DNA from: Stutzerimonas stutzeri
GTDB taxonomy: Bacteria > Pseudomonadota > Gammaproteobacteria > Pseudomonadales > Pseudomonadaceae
Direction of reading: 5' to 3'
NCBI RefSeq assembly: GCF_038561965.1
Contig: NZ_CP139348.1
Span: 2,542,001-2,606,000 of the forward strand
Length of the DNA: 64,000 nucleotides
In this document: positions 1 to 8,690 of the stretch, piece after piece
Layout of the letters: each line of letters begins with the position of its first letter
Position numbering within the stretch: the first letter of the stretch is position 1
The notes under the pieces: model-generated
What the model was told of the DNA's origin: nothing
The model's database searches: none
What the model saw: the letters and a program-made list of their open reading frames with translations, nothing else
Translations under genes and position numbers: made by a program

Positions 1-2
1 CG

Positions 3-875
3 TTCAACCGCATGATCGGTAAGTTCCGTCATAGTCTGGAAGCTGTTGCTGGCGTCACCCACCAGCTTACGGATGTATCCGAGCGCGTTTCCCATGTGGC
101 CGAGAAGACCTTGGCAGCAGTCAATGAGCAGCGCAGCGAGACCGACATGGTCGCCTCGGCGATGAACGAAATGAGTGCGACCGTGCAGGAAGTGGCACGT
201 AACGCCAACCAGACCGCCACGGCATCCACCGGAGCCGATACCGAGTCGAAGGCCGGCGTGAAAGTTGCGACCGAAGCGCTCGATGGCATTGAACTGCTGA
301 TCGCCGAAATCGAAAAAGCAGCGCAAGTGATTCAGCGGGTCGAAAGTGACAGCGCCAGCATCGACATGGTGCTCGGCGTGATCAACGGCATCGCTGAGCA
401 GACCAACCTGCTCGCCTTGAACGCTGCGATCGAAGCGGCACGCGCCGGCGAGCAAGGCCGAGGCTTCGCCGTGGTGGCCGATGAGGTACGCACGCTTGCT
501 TCGCGTACGCAGAAGTCCACCGAAGAAATCCAGGCCATGATCGAACAGCTGCAAAGCGGTGTACGCAATGCAGTGCTGGCGATGAAAGAAGCGCAACTGC
601 GGGCCCGCTCCGGTTCGCAATGTGTTGAGAAAGCCGCACAGAGCCTGGGCGTGATCGCCGATGAAGTAGGCACCATCAACGAGATGAACACCCAGATCGC
701 CACCGCCGCCGAGCAGCAGAGTGCGGTTGCCGAAGAGATCAACCGCAACATCTCGACGATCAGCCGGATCGCTGATACCACCTCGGCCGACGCAACGCAG
801 ACGTCCGAGATCAGCGATGAACTGGTGCGCCTGGCATCCGAACTGAACCGCTTGGTCGGCCAGTTCAAGCTTTGA
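3..875 (+). CDS. Methyl-accepting chemotaxis protein, C-terminal part (5' end outside window)
   Basis: This is the cytoplasmic signalling half of a chemoreceptor, which couples ligand sensing to CheA/CheW. The frame is open from base 3, so the gene begins upstream. The visible protein starts in what looks like the end of a HAMP linker (F-N-R-M-I-G-K-F) and continues as a long helical coiled coil. The receptor hairpin tip is intact, with the core [20 protein letters not shown] followed by [15 protein letters not shown]. The sensor domain and membrane segments are not in the window, so the ligand cannot be guessed. The C-terminus ends in G-Q-F-K-L with no CheR/CheB tether pentapeptide. Confidence 0.95.
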   Translation, partial: FNRMIGKFRHSLEAVAGVTHQLTDVSERVSHVAEKTLAAVNEQRSETDMVASAMNEMSATVQEVARNANQTATASTGADTESKAGVKVATEALDGIELLIAEIEKAAQVIQRVESDSASIDMVLGVINGIAEQTNLLALNAAIEAARAGEQGRGFAVVADEVRTLASRTQKSTEEIQAMIEQLQSGVRNAVLAMKEAQLRARSGSQCVEKAAQSLGVIADEVGTINEMNTQIATAAEQQSAVAEEINRNISTISRIADTTSADATQTSEISDELVRLASELNRLVGQFKL

Positions 876-975
876 TCTAGCATTGCGAGGCCGCTTTGCG
901 CCTCGCGCCATCCGCCCCAACCGCACATCCGGTTCGCGCAACAGCGCGGCCCGGGGTGTCATTGGGGCACTATTC

Positions 976-1018
976 TTGATCTGAGACAGTCGGCGCGCCG
1001 GATCGAATCGTCCATAAT
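976..1018 (+). promoter_or_regulatory. Candidate ANR/FNR-activated promoter of hemN
   Basis: TTGAT-N4-GACAG at 976-989 is a degenerate match to the ANR/FNR box (TTGAT-N4-ATCAA), with one perfect half-site. A -10-like CATAAT lies at 1013-1018. If transcription starts near 1025, the box is centred about 42 bases upstream, the usual position for FNR-type class II activation. hemN is a known ANR target in Pseudomonas. The second half-site is poor, so the call is tentative. Confidence 0.4.
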
Positions 1019-1109
1019 CCGCGCCCATGACCTGCCTGAGCCGGACACACCCGAGGGTGACACCGCGTTCCGCACCTGACTCCGCATTCAACCCTTAGGT
1101 GAACCGAAC

Positions 1110-2498
1110 ATGGACCAACTGCCGAGCTTCAACCGGGCCCTGGTCGAGAAATACGACCGCCCCGGTCCGCGCTATACCTCCTACCCCACTGCCCCGCAGT
1201 TTCACCAGGCTTTCGCCCAAGACGACTACCGCGCCGCCGCCACGCGCAGCAATCAGGCGCAACCGCCCAAGCCGCTGTCGGTGTATATCCACATCCCGTT
1301 CTGCAAGAGCCTTTGCTACTACTGCGCCTGCAACAAGATCATCACCCACAAGACCGATCGCGCCATCGAGTACCTCGAGTACCTCAAGCGCGAGATCGCG
1401 ATGCAGGGCGAACTGTTCGATCGCTCGCGCAAACTGACGCAGCTGCACCTGGGTGGCGGCACGCCGACCTACTTCACCAGCGAGCAGCTGGCCGACCTGA
1501 TGGCCAGCCTGCATCAAGCGTTCAACATGGATGACAGCGACAACCACGAGTTCTCGCTGGAAGTCGACCCGCGCACCGTCACGCCCGAGCAGATCCACAG
1601 CTTGCGCAAGCTCGGCTTCAACCGCCTGAGCTTTGGCGTGCAGGACTTCGACGAGCAAGTGCAGATCGCCGTCAACCGCATCCAGACCGAGGAGCAGACT
1701 CGCGAGCTGGTCCAGGCTGCCCGTGATGCTCACTTCAAGTCCATTAGCGTCGACCTGATCTACGGCCTGCCGCTGCAAACGGTGGCCAGCTTCGACGTCA
1801 CGCTGGACAAGATCATCGACATCCGTCCCGATCGCATCGCGGCGTACAGCTACGCGCACCTGCCGGAACTGGTACGGGCGCAGAAACTCATCCGCCCCGA
1901 GGACATGCCGCCACCAGAGCGCAAGCTCGAACTGCTGGAGCTGACCATCCAGCGCCTCACCGCGGCTGGCTACATCTACATCGGTATGGATCACTTCTCG
2001 CTGCCGGAAGACGAACTGGCCTTGGCCCGTGCAAATGGCACGCTGCAACGCAACTTCCAGGGTTACTCGACCCATGCCGACTGCGACCTGATCGGCCTGG
2101 GCATTTCCTCCATCGGCAAGGTTGCCGACAGCTACAGCCAGAACGTCAAGGAGCTCTCGCAGTACTACGCGCGCCTCAATGACGGCATGCTGCCGGTGCA
2201 TCGTGGCTACAAGCTGAGCGAGGACGACTGTCTGCGCCGGGACGTGATCGTGTCGCTGATGTGCCACAGCCGCATCGACTACCCGCAGATCGAGCGCAAG
2301 CACGCCATCAACTTCCGCGAATATTTCGCCGAGTCACTGGCCAAGCTGGCCGAGCCGATTGCAGACGGTCTGGTCGAGTTGCACGACGATGCGTTGGTGC
2401 TGTTGCCGCAAGGGCAGCTGATGATGCGCAACGTGGCGATGGCCTTCGATGCCTACCTCGGCGGCGAGCAGCGCGGGCGCTTCTCGCGTACGGTCTGA
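1110..2498 (+). CDS. hemN: Oxygen-independent coproporphyrinogen III dehydrogenase (HemN)
   Basis: A radical-SAM enzyme that decarboxylates two propionates of coproporphyrinogen III to give protoporphyrinogen IX when oxygen is scarce. The 462-residue length fits bacterial HemN. The N-terminal R-Y-T-S-Y-P-T motif is present, then the radical-SAM cysteines C65, C69, C72 with the extra C74 (F-C-K-S-L-C-Y-Y-C-A-C), then L-G-G-G-T-P-T. The C-terminal HemN domain is complete. The ATG at 1110 is preceded by an AGGTGA-like ribosome site. The gene stands alone, with the candidate anaerobic promoter at 976-1018. HemN normally acts in the cytoplasm. Confidence 0.96.
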   Translation: MDQLPSFNRALVEKYDRPGPRYTSYPTAPQFHQAFAQDDYRAAATRSNQAQPPKPLSVYIHIPFCKSLCYYCACNKIITHKTDRAIEYLEYLKREIAMQGELFDRSRKLTQLHLGGGTPTYFTSEQLADLMASLHQAFNMDDSDNHEFSLEVDPRTVTPEQIHSLRKLGFNRLSFGVQDFDEQVQIAVNRIQTEEQTRELVQAARDAHFKSISVDLIYGLPLQTVASFDVTLDKIIDIRPDRIAAYSYAHLPELVRAQKLIRPEDMPPPERKLELLELTIQRLTAAGYIYIGMDHFSLPEDELALARANGTLQRNFQGYSTHADCDLIGLGISSIGKVADSYSQNVKELSQYYARLNDGMLPVHRGYKLSEDDCLRRDVIVSLMCHSRIDYPQIERKHAINFREYFAESLAKLAEPIADGLVELHDDALVLLPQGQLMMRNVAMAFDAYLGGEQRGRFSRTV

Positions 2499-2647
2499 TC
2501 TGTCCTTTCGATCGCTTCACCGGGCGGCAATCCTGCCGCCCTGCTCCCCTCCGCTGATCACCCGATGATTGCCAAAATCCGCTTAAACTGTATAAATAGC
2601 CAGTCTTTGAGCGGGTCGACCGTGCCCCCAGTTTCAGCGGATGTGCA

Positions 2648-4285
2648 ATGCGTCAGGCCCTGGAAAATCCCTTCTACTATCTCGACAACTTCCAGCAGGT
2701 GCTGGCCTGGGTGAGTCGTCACCATGGCGATCTGCTGGACGAAGCCGAACGAGCCTTCATCGACCGTTTCTCGCTGTTGCCCCAAGCCTCCCAGGCGCTG
2801 CTGGTGCGCATGGTGATGCGCAAGGGCACGCTGTTTCGCGCGGGTAAGCTGCACTATGCCGAGATCGGCTGCCCACGCCACGCAGCGCTGCCGCTGATCG
2901 AACAGGGCTGGGTCGACGCTGAGCGGGCGCTGACGCTGGAGCAGCTGTTCGCGCTGATGACCAAAGGCGAGCTATTGCAGGTATTCGGAGCGGCTGCACC
3001 CGCCAGCCTGCGCAAGGCCGAGCTATTGGAGAGTCTGCGGGCGCTCCATGACGCGGCAAAGCCCTTCCAGGCGTGGTGCTGCCACATCGAGGACGCGGTT
3101 TTCGCGCTATGCATCGACGAGCTCTGCGAGCGGTTGCGCCTGCTGTTCTTCGGCAACATTCATCAGGACTGGTCGGAGTTCGTGCTGGCCGATCTCGGTA
3201 TCTATCGCTACGAGCAAGTCGCCTTTTCGCCGACCTCGCGGGCCTTCACCTGCCGCGCCGATCTGGATGCCTATCTGCATCTGCATCGCTGCCGGGAGCG
3301 CTTCGATGCGGGCGAGCCGCTGCCCGATGTGCTGGCCGACGTGCCACTTACGCCGTATGCCAACGCCTGGCTGGAAAGTCGCCGCGGCAAGCTGCTACTG
3401 CGTATCGGCCAGCAGCTCGAACGGCTCGGGGAGCTGCCCGAGGCGCTGCGGTTGCATGCCGCCAACCCCTATCCGGGCGCACGCGAACGCGCGATTCGGG
3501 TGCTGGAACGCTGCGACCAGCCGGCCGCGGCACTGGAACTGCTGCTTCAGGCTCAGGCATCACCGCAGAACGAGCATGAATCGCAGCAGTTGCAGCGCAT
3601 TCTGCCGCGCCTGCAGCGCAGCCTCGGCATCCCGACGGATCGCTCTCGTAGCCGCAAGCCCGAGCTGCTCGAGCTGGTTCTGCCTAGACCCGGCTGTAGC
3701 GTCGAACACGCGGTGCGCGAGCACTTTTCTACGGCTGACGCGCCGGTCTATTACGTCGAGAACGCACTGGTCGGCTCCCTGTTCGGCCTGCTGTGCTGGG
3801 AAGCGATCTTCGCTCCGCTGCCCGGTGCGTTCTTCCATCCATTTCACTTGGCGCCGGCCGATCTGAACCGCGCCGATTTTTATCAGCGGCGTGCCGACCT
3901 GTTTGCTGCCTGCCTGACCTGCCTCGACAGCGACGATTACCGTGACTGCATCTGGCGCACCTTCCAGGCGAAGCTCGGCGTCCACAACGCCTTCGTCGTC
4001 TGGGGCTTGGTCGACGAGCAGCTGCTGGCGCTCGCGCTCGACTGCATTCCCGCCGGCCATCTAAAGCTGATGTTCCAGCGCATCCTGGCGGATGTCAGCG
4101 GCAATCGCACCGGCCTGCCGGACCTTATCCAGCTGTGGCCGAAGGAAGGCCGCTACCGCATGATCGAGGTAAAGGGACCGGGCGATCGCTTGCAGGACAA
4201 CCAGAAACGCTGGATCGACTATGCCCACCAGCACGGGCTCCCGATTGCGGCCTGCCATGTGCAATGGGCCGAGGCAACAGCGTGA
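2648..4285 (+). CDS. FAN1-type structure-specific nuclease with C-terminal VRR-NUC domain
   Basis: Bacterial homologue of FAN1, a 5' flap endonuclease/exonuclease that acts on branched DNA and interstrand cross-links. The protein has 545 residues. The N-terminal two thirds are helical (SAP-like and TPR-like regions in the family). The C-terminus carries the VRR-NUC nuclease core: G-L-P-D-L-I-Q-L-W, then M-I-E-V-K-G-P-G-D-R-L, then Q-K-R-W. These supply the D and E-x-K metal ligands. The stop codon overlaps the start of the next gene (GTGA), so the two are probably translated together. The ribosome site before ATG 2648 is weak, and a slightly different start is possible. Confidence 0.9.
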   Translation: MRQALENPFYYLDNFQQVLAWVSRHHGDLLDEAERAFIDRFSLLPQASQALLVRMVMRKGTLFRAGKLHYAEIGCPRHAALPLIEQGWVDAERALTLEQLFALMTKGELLQVFGAAAPASLRKAELLESLRALHDAAKPFQAWCCHIEDAVFALCIDELCERLRLLFFGNIHQDWSEFVLADLGIYRYEQVAFSPTSRAFTCRADLDAYLHLHRCRERFDAGEPLPDVLADVPLTPYANAWLESRRGKLLLRIGQQLERLGELPEALRLHAANPYPGARERAIRVLERCDQPAAALELLLQAQASPQNEHESQQLQRILPRLQRSLGIPTDRSRSRKPELLELVLPRPGCSVEHAVREHFSTADAPVYYVENALVGSLFGLLCWEAIFAPLPGAFFHPFHLAPADLNRADFYQRRADLFAACLTCLDSDDYRDCIWRTFQAKLGVHNAFVVWGLVDEQLLALALDCIPAGHLKLMFQRILADVSGNRTGLPDLIQLWPKEGRYRMIEVKGPGDRLQDNQKRWIDYAHQHGLPIAACHVQWAEATA

Positions 4286-6606
4286 GCTATCAGGTCGCGG
4301 TGCGTGCGCTCTGCGAGTTCACCGCCAAGGTCGGCGATCTGGACCTGCGTTTCACCCCCTCGCCCACTGCGCTGGAAGGCATCGCCGGTCATGCCCAGGT
4401 CACCGCACGGCGCGGTGAAGGCTACGAGCGCGAAGTCGCGCTGCAAGGCCAGTACGGGCAACTGAACGTGCGCGGACGCGCCGATGGTTACGATCCGACG
4501 CGCAACCGGCTGGAAGAGATCAAGACTTTTCGTGGCGACCTGGAACGTCAGCCCGCCAATCACCGCCAGCTGCACTGGGCGCAGGCGAAGATCTACGGCT
4601 GGCTGCTGTGTCAGGCGCGCGGGCTCGCTGAAGTCGAACTGGCATTGGTCTATTTCGACATAGTCAGCCACAAGGAGACCTTGTTCATCGAGCGGCACAC
4701 AGCGGCAGACCTGCGCAGCTTCTTCGAGGTGCAATGCCAGGCCTTCGTCGACTGGGCCGAACAGGAGCTGGCCCACCGTGCCACGCGCGATCAGGCGCTG
4801 ACCGCGCTGCGTTTTCCCTATGCAGACTTCCGCTCCGGGCAGCGGCAACTGGCCGAAGCGGTGTACAAGGCGGCCTGCACTGGCACCACGCTCATGGCGC
4901 AAGCGCCGACCGGTATCGGCAAGACCCTTGCCACGCTATTTCCGCAGCTCAAGGCGTTTCCCGGTCAGCAGCTGGACAAACTGTTCTTTCTCGCCGCGAA
5001 GACGTCCGGCCGCCGTCTCGCGCTGGATGCCCTGCAAAGCCTGCAGCGCAGCGGCGCTGATTCATTGCGCACGCTTGAGCTCGTAGCGCGCGACAAGACC
5101 TGCGAGCACCCGGACAAGGCCTGCCATGGCGATTCCTGCCCACTGGCCAAAGGGTTCTATGATCGCCTGCCCGCGGCCCGTGCTGAGGCGCTGCAGCATT
5201 GCATGCTCGATCAGGCGACGCTGCGCGACATTGCCCTCTCCCATCAGCTCTGTCCCTACTACCTCAGCCAGGAACTGGCGCGCTGGGCTGACGTGGTGGT
5301 GGGTGATTACAACTACTACTTCGACATCAGCGCCCTGCTCTACGGCCTGACTCTGAGCAACGACTGGCGCGCCTGCCTGCTGGTAGACGAGGCGCATAAC
5401 CTGCTCGAACGGGCACGCGGCATGTACAGCGCGGACCTCGACCAGCGCGCCTTCGCCGGCCTTGGCAGCAAGGCACCCGCACCGCTGAAGCGACCGCTGA
5501 GTCGTGTTCAGCGCTGCTGGAACGAACTGCATCGCGAGCAGACAGCAACTTACCAAGTGCAAACCGAGCTGCCGGTAAAGCTGCTAGGTGCATTGCAACA
5601 GGCCGTCAGCGCCATCACCGATTATCTGGGTGAGCAGCCCGCGATGTTGGATGCGGACCTGCAACGCGCCTATTTCGATGCCATGCACTTCTGCCGGATT
5701 GCCGAACTGTTCGGCGAGCATTCTCTTTTCGATATCAGCCTGCTGCCGGCCACAGGCCGTGGCACGGCCAAGCGTTCGTGCCTGTGTCTGCGCAACGTGA
5801 TTCCCGCGCCGTTTCTAGAGCCGCGGCTCACGCAGGCACATTCCAGCGTGCTGTTCTCCGCCACGCTGAATCCGCGACGGTTCTACGCCGACACCTTGGG
5901 TTTGCCTGCCGCCAGCGCCTGGATCGAAGTCGATTCGCCGTTCCAGAGTCATCAGCTGCAGGTACGCCTGGCCGAACACGTATCGACGCGCTACCAGCAC
6001 CGCGAAGCCTCGCTGGGCGCCGTCGTCGAGCTGATCGCCGAGCAGTACCGCGCCCGCCCCGGCAACTATCTGGCCTTCTTCAGCAGCTTCGATTACCTGC
6101 AGCAGGTGACCGCCCTATTGCGCGAACAGTGCCCGGATGTTCCGTTCTGGGAGCAAACCCGCGGCATGCAGGAGGCGGCCCGCAATGACTTTCTCGGTCG
6201 TTTCACCGAACACAGCAAAGGGATCGGATTCGCCGTGCTCGGCGGCGCCTTCGCCGAAGGTATCGACCTCCCTGGCCGGCGCCTGATCGGTGCATTTATC
6301 GCGACCCTCGGTCTGCCGCAGGTCAATCCGGTCAACGAGCAGTTCAAGAGGCGTTTCGACGAGATTTTCGGACGCGGCCTCGGTTACGACTACACCTACC
6401 TCTACCCCGGCCTGCAGAAGGTCGTCCAGGCGGCTGGCCGAGTCATCCGTACCCAGGATGACGAAGGTGTCGTGCACCTGATCGACGATCGTTTCGGCCG
6501 ACCGCAGATCCGTCGACTGTTACCGAGCTGGTGGTCCCTTTCGACCGGCGCGGGTGTTCGAGATACCGGTCGTTCTGGTTGCGTGGGCCACGGAGGCTCG
6601 CTATAG
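4282..6606 (+). CDS. XPD/DinG-type iron-sulfur DNA helicase with N-terminal PD-(D/E)XK-like domain
   Basis: ATP-dependent superfamily 2 helicase, 774 residues from GTG 4282 (an ATG at 4264 is also in frame). Residues ~65-106 look like a Cas4/RecB-type nuclease core: D68 in G-R-A-D-G-Y, E79-I-K81, and Q101-x3-Y105. The helicase follows: Walker A A-P-T-G-I-G-K-T (K204), then cysteines in C-E-H-P-D-K-A-C-H-G-D-S-C plus a later C-P-Y-Y that fit an XPD-type 4Fe-4S domain, then DEAH (V-D-E-A-H-N) and a C-terminal motif VI (Q-A-A-G-R-V-I-R). The start overlaps the nuclease gene's stop. I infer a joint role in DNA repair. The GTG start matches conserved residues directly after it. Confidence 0.85.
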   Translation: MSYQVAVRALCEFTAKVGDLDLRFTPSPTALEGIAGHAQVTARRGEGYEREVALQGQYGQLNVRGRADGYDPTRNRLEEIKTFRGDLERQPANHRQLHWAQAKIYGWLLCQARGLAEVELALVYFDIVSHKETLFIERHTAADLRSFFEVQCQAFVDWAEQELAHRATRDQALTALRFPYADFRSGQRQLAEAVYKAACTGTTLMAQAPTGIGKTLATLFPQLKAFPGQQLDKLFFLAAKTSGRRLALDALQSLQRSGADSLRTLELVARDKTCEHPDKACHGDSCPLAKGFYDRLPAARAEALQHCMLDQATLRDIALSHQLCPYYLSQELARWADVVVGDYNYYFDISALLYGLTLSNDWRACLLVDEAHNLLERARGMYSADLDQRAFAGLGSKAPAPLKRPLSRVQRCWNELHREQTATYQVQTELPVKLLGALQQAVSAITDYLGEQPAMLDADLQRAYFDAMHFCRIAELFGEHSLFDISLLPATGRGTAKRSCLCLRNVIPAPFLEPRLTQAHSSVLFSATLNPRRFYADTLGLPAASAWIEVDSPFQSHQLQVRLAEHVSTRYQHREASLGAVVELIAEQYRARPGNYLAFFSSFDYLQQVTALLREQCPDVPFWEQTRGMQEAARNDFLGRFTEHSKGIGFAVLGGAFAEGIDLPGRRLIGAFIATLGLPQVNPVNEQFKRRFDEIFGRGLGYDYTYLYPGLQKVVQAAGRVIRTQDDEGVVHLIDDRFGRPQIRRLLPSWWSLSTGAGVRDTGRSGCVGHGGSL

Positions 6607-6651
6607 TCCTGCGCCGCCGATTCTCCATCGGCACACTGCAGTGCAGTCTCC

Positions 6652-6738
6652 GCCCGGATGGCGAAATTGGTATACGCAAGAGACTTAAAATCTCTCATCC
6701 GAAAGGGTATGCGGGTTCGACCCCCGCTCCGGGCACCA
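6652..6738 (+). tRNA. tRNA-Leu, anticodon UAA
   Basis: An 87-base gene that folds with acceptor stem GCCCGGA/TCCGGGC, a D arm, an anticodon stem AGAGA/TCTCT with loop CTTAAAA (anticodon at 6686-6688), a long class II variable arm, a T arm GCGGG-TTCGACC-CCCGC and an encoded CCA. The long variable arm fits leucine tRNA. Integration debris lies immediately downstream, so this tRNA has probably served as an attachment site. Confidence 0.97.
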
Positions 6739-6827
6739 CTAACTACGGAATTCTCAGCGATATACCTCCCTTAAAAACGCCCTCCTCTTTTTTCATGGTC
6801 AATCACCGGTCAATCACAGAGGAAGGG

Positions 6828-7031
6828 TTACGTTCTGCTGAGGCGCATTTGGGGCTCCCGCTTTGGCTGGGGCTTGAGGCCAAGACGCTGCTCTATAACC
6901 TGGCGGAGCACCTTCAGCTTACCGTCTCCCCCTCTAACAAACGGCAGGTGCTCGCGAGTCAGCCAGCGAGCCTGTGCTGATACCTTCTGATATCCGGTCA
7001 GTTGTTCAAGCTCTTCTGACGTAAGAAACAT
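6828..7031 (-). CDS. DUF4224 small protein, phage/integrated-element marker
   Basis: A 67-residue protein beginning M-F-L-T-S-E-E-L-E-Q-L-T-G-Y, with R-W-L and P-F-V-R-G-G-D-G-K-L-K-V-L-R. This is the DUF4224 pattern: a small helical, probably DNA-binding protein usually found beside tyrosine integrases of prophages and genomic islands. No integrase is present here. The gene lies between tRNA-Leu and a broken umuD piece, so it is best read as the remnant of a lost element. Whether it is expressed is unknown. Confidence 0.75.
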   Translation of the reverse strand: MFLTSEELEQLTGYQKVSAQARWLTREHLPFVRGGDGKLKVLRQVIEQRLGLKPQPKREPQMRLSRT

Positions 7032-7042
7032 CGAGTTCTCTC

Positions 7043-7239
7043 GCTAACACTCTCGGCCAGCTCGGCCCATCTCCGACATTTCTCCAATACGTCGACAGCC
7101 GCGTGCCGGCGGGCTTTCCATCGCCCGCGTCGGACTATGAGGAGGTCACACTCTCCATTGATGAGCTGGTCGATTTGCGCACGCCGCACGTCTACCTGGT
7201 GAGAGTAGAAGGCCCAGCATGATCGGCGCCGGCATTTTT
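7043..7239 (+). pseudogene. umuD-like fragment (S24 peptidase), frameshifted and truncated
   Basis: In frame from about 7043 the DNA encodes L-G-P-S, then V-P-A-G-F-P-S-P-A-S-D-Y-E-E, L-V-D-L-R and Y-L-V-R-V-E-G. This is the N-terminal part of UmuD, including the A-G/F-P-S-P self-cleavage region. At about 7213 one base is missing. In the next frame the homology resumes as S-M-I-G-A-G-I-F, containing the catalytic-Ser motif (normally G-D-S-M), and stops abruptly at 7239. The start codon and the rest of the protein are absent. Polymerase V accessory genes are common cargo of phages and islands, consistent with the neighbouring tRNA and DUF4224 gene. Confidence 0.75.
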
Positions 7240-7389
7240 GCAGCAGAACGGCAATTCAGTACTTAATGGCAATTGCAGCGACGTGCCCACCCATTGCGCC
7301 CGACCAACCAATGCTTCGACTATCGACATGCTTCATGACCCTCACTGGCAGGGAGCGATCCGAACCGCCGTTCGAGATAGGCCGCTATC
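7240..7389. other. Unassigned DNA between umuD remnant and IS30-family element
   Basis: I see no convincing gene here. The stretch begins exactly where the umuD homology breaks off, so it contains a deletion or insertion junction. The last bases before the insertion element (7382-7389, CCGCTATC) partly mirror the bases just beyond the other end (8620-8627), which leaves the true element boundary slightly uncertain. Confidence 0.5.
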
Positions 7390-8619
7390 GGCTGTGGATT
7401 CAACCGGTCGACGCAACAGCGTGGTTAAAGCACTCGGCAGGGGTCGAGTATCCCAGAGTCTTTCTGGGGCGCTCGTTCAACTGCCGAGCGACTACATCCA
7501 GCTCATCCTGCGAGTAGAGCGAGAGATCCATTCCCTTCGGGAAGTACTGCCGTAGCAGGCCGTTGGTATTTTCATTCGTCCCTCGCTGCCAGGGATTTTG
7601 CGGATCGCAGAAATAGACCTGGATGTCCGTCGCCAGGGTAAAGCGCTTGTGAGCGGCCATCTCCTTGCCGCGATCCCAGTTCAGTGATCGGTAGAGCTCC
7701 TGACGCAGTCGCCGGGCATTTTCGATCAGCGCGTTCACCACTGCCTCGGTATCTTTTCCACCCACCTTACCAGCATCACGTAGCGGCTATGGCGCTCTAC
7801 CAGCGTGGCAATCTGGCTATTCTTGCTGCCGCACAAAAGATCCCCTTCCCAGTGCCCTGGTACCGCACGATCCTCAACGCAGGTTGGCCGTTCGCTGATG
7901 GAAATCGTATCGCTGACGCGGCCATGGTTGTCAGTTTTCTGGGTGTGATGGCGTGAGCGGCGCATGGCCCGGCTGCGGCGCAGATGCTCCAGTAATTCCT
8001 TCTTCAATGCGCCACGGGCCTGGATGAAGAGGCTCCGGCAGATGGTCTCGTGTGACACCTGACTGGCCGCGTCCGGGTATGTTCGCTTCAACCATCCAGC
8101 GATCTGCTCGGGCGACCACTGAATCTGAAGCTTCTCCGCAACAAGCTGCGCCAACTTCGGACACTGAGCAAGCTTGCACAGCTTCGGGCGATGAGCCCTA
8201 TCCCATGCCGCTTGTTCAGCTTCGTTAGCGCGGTAAGACCGACGACCACCGTTACGGCTAATCTCGCGACTGACGGTGGATGGGGCGCGCTCCAGGCGTA
8301 GTGCGATTTGCCGAATCGACTGACCAACTGCAAGTGCACGTGAGATCTCTTCGCGCTCAACCAGCGTTAGCGACAACCTGGAGCGTCGTCGCGCGGCTGG
8401 GCGGATGCCTCCTGTCTCGGCAAGAATTCGCTGGATCGAAGAGTGGTTTCGATCGAACAGCTGCGCGATCTTCTGTAGCGAATCACCTGCCTTCCAGCGA
8501 TCCCACATCAACGCCTTCTGGCTTTCGGTGTAGTAGATCCGAGGTCTTTGCTTCATCTGCAACACCCTCCTGCTTACGCAGGGTTCAGTGTGTTGCGTTC
8601 ACCGGTTGAGTCCACAGCC
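7390..8619 (-). mobile_element. IS30-family insertion sequence with ~29-bp terminal inverted repeats
   Basis: The left end at 7390 reads GGCTGTGGATTCAACCGG and the right end, complemented from 8619, reads GGCTGTGGACTCAACCGG. Both continue into (C/A)ACGCAACA, giving roughly 29-base imperfect inverted repeats around a 1,230-base element. The single gene inside is an IS30-type transposase on the minus strand, broken by a frameshift. No clear target duplication is visible (flanks ATC and AAA). Outside the ends, similarity continues for 6 of 8 bases, so the inverted repeats may be a little longer. Confidence 0.88.
7400..8565 (-). pseudogene. IS30-family transposase, frameshifted
   Basis: The N-terminal part (start ~8565) has two helix-turn-helix regions, including the IS30 signature A-P-S-T-V-S-R-E-I-S-R-N-G-G, then the first DDE aspartate in H-W-E-G-D-L-L-C-G. 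Near 7762 the frame breaks after Y-V-M-L-V-R and resumes one frame over at V-G-G-K-D-T-E-A-V. A one-base deletion in A-G-G-T-G-G-G-T explains it. The second part holds the other acidic residues (L-N-W-D-R-G-K-E and G-T-N-E-N-T-N-G). Programmed frameshifting is not usual in IS30, so this copy is probably inactive. Confidence 0.85.
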
Positions 8620-8690
8620 AAAAGCGGACATCCGCATGAATCTCTAAAACGAGGGACGAATCAGCTTGAGTGAAACTCATATCGGGCGAC

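Noticed and set aside
1095..2303. 402-residue open frame on the minus strand opposite hemN
   Set aside because: It mirrors the codon pattern of hemN in GC-rich DNA, is rich in Val, Ala, Asp and Gln, and resembles no family.
7043..7239. Functional umuD gene
   Set aside because: The start is missing, one base is lost before the catalytic Ser motif and homology ends soon after it, so it cannot give a working protein.
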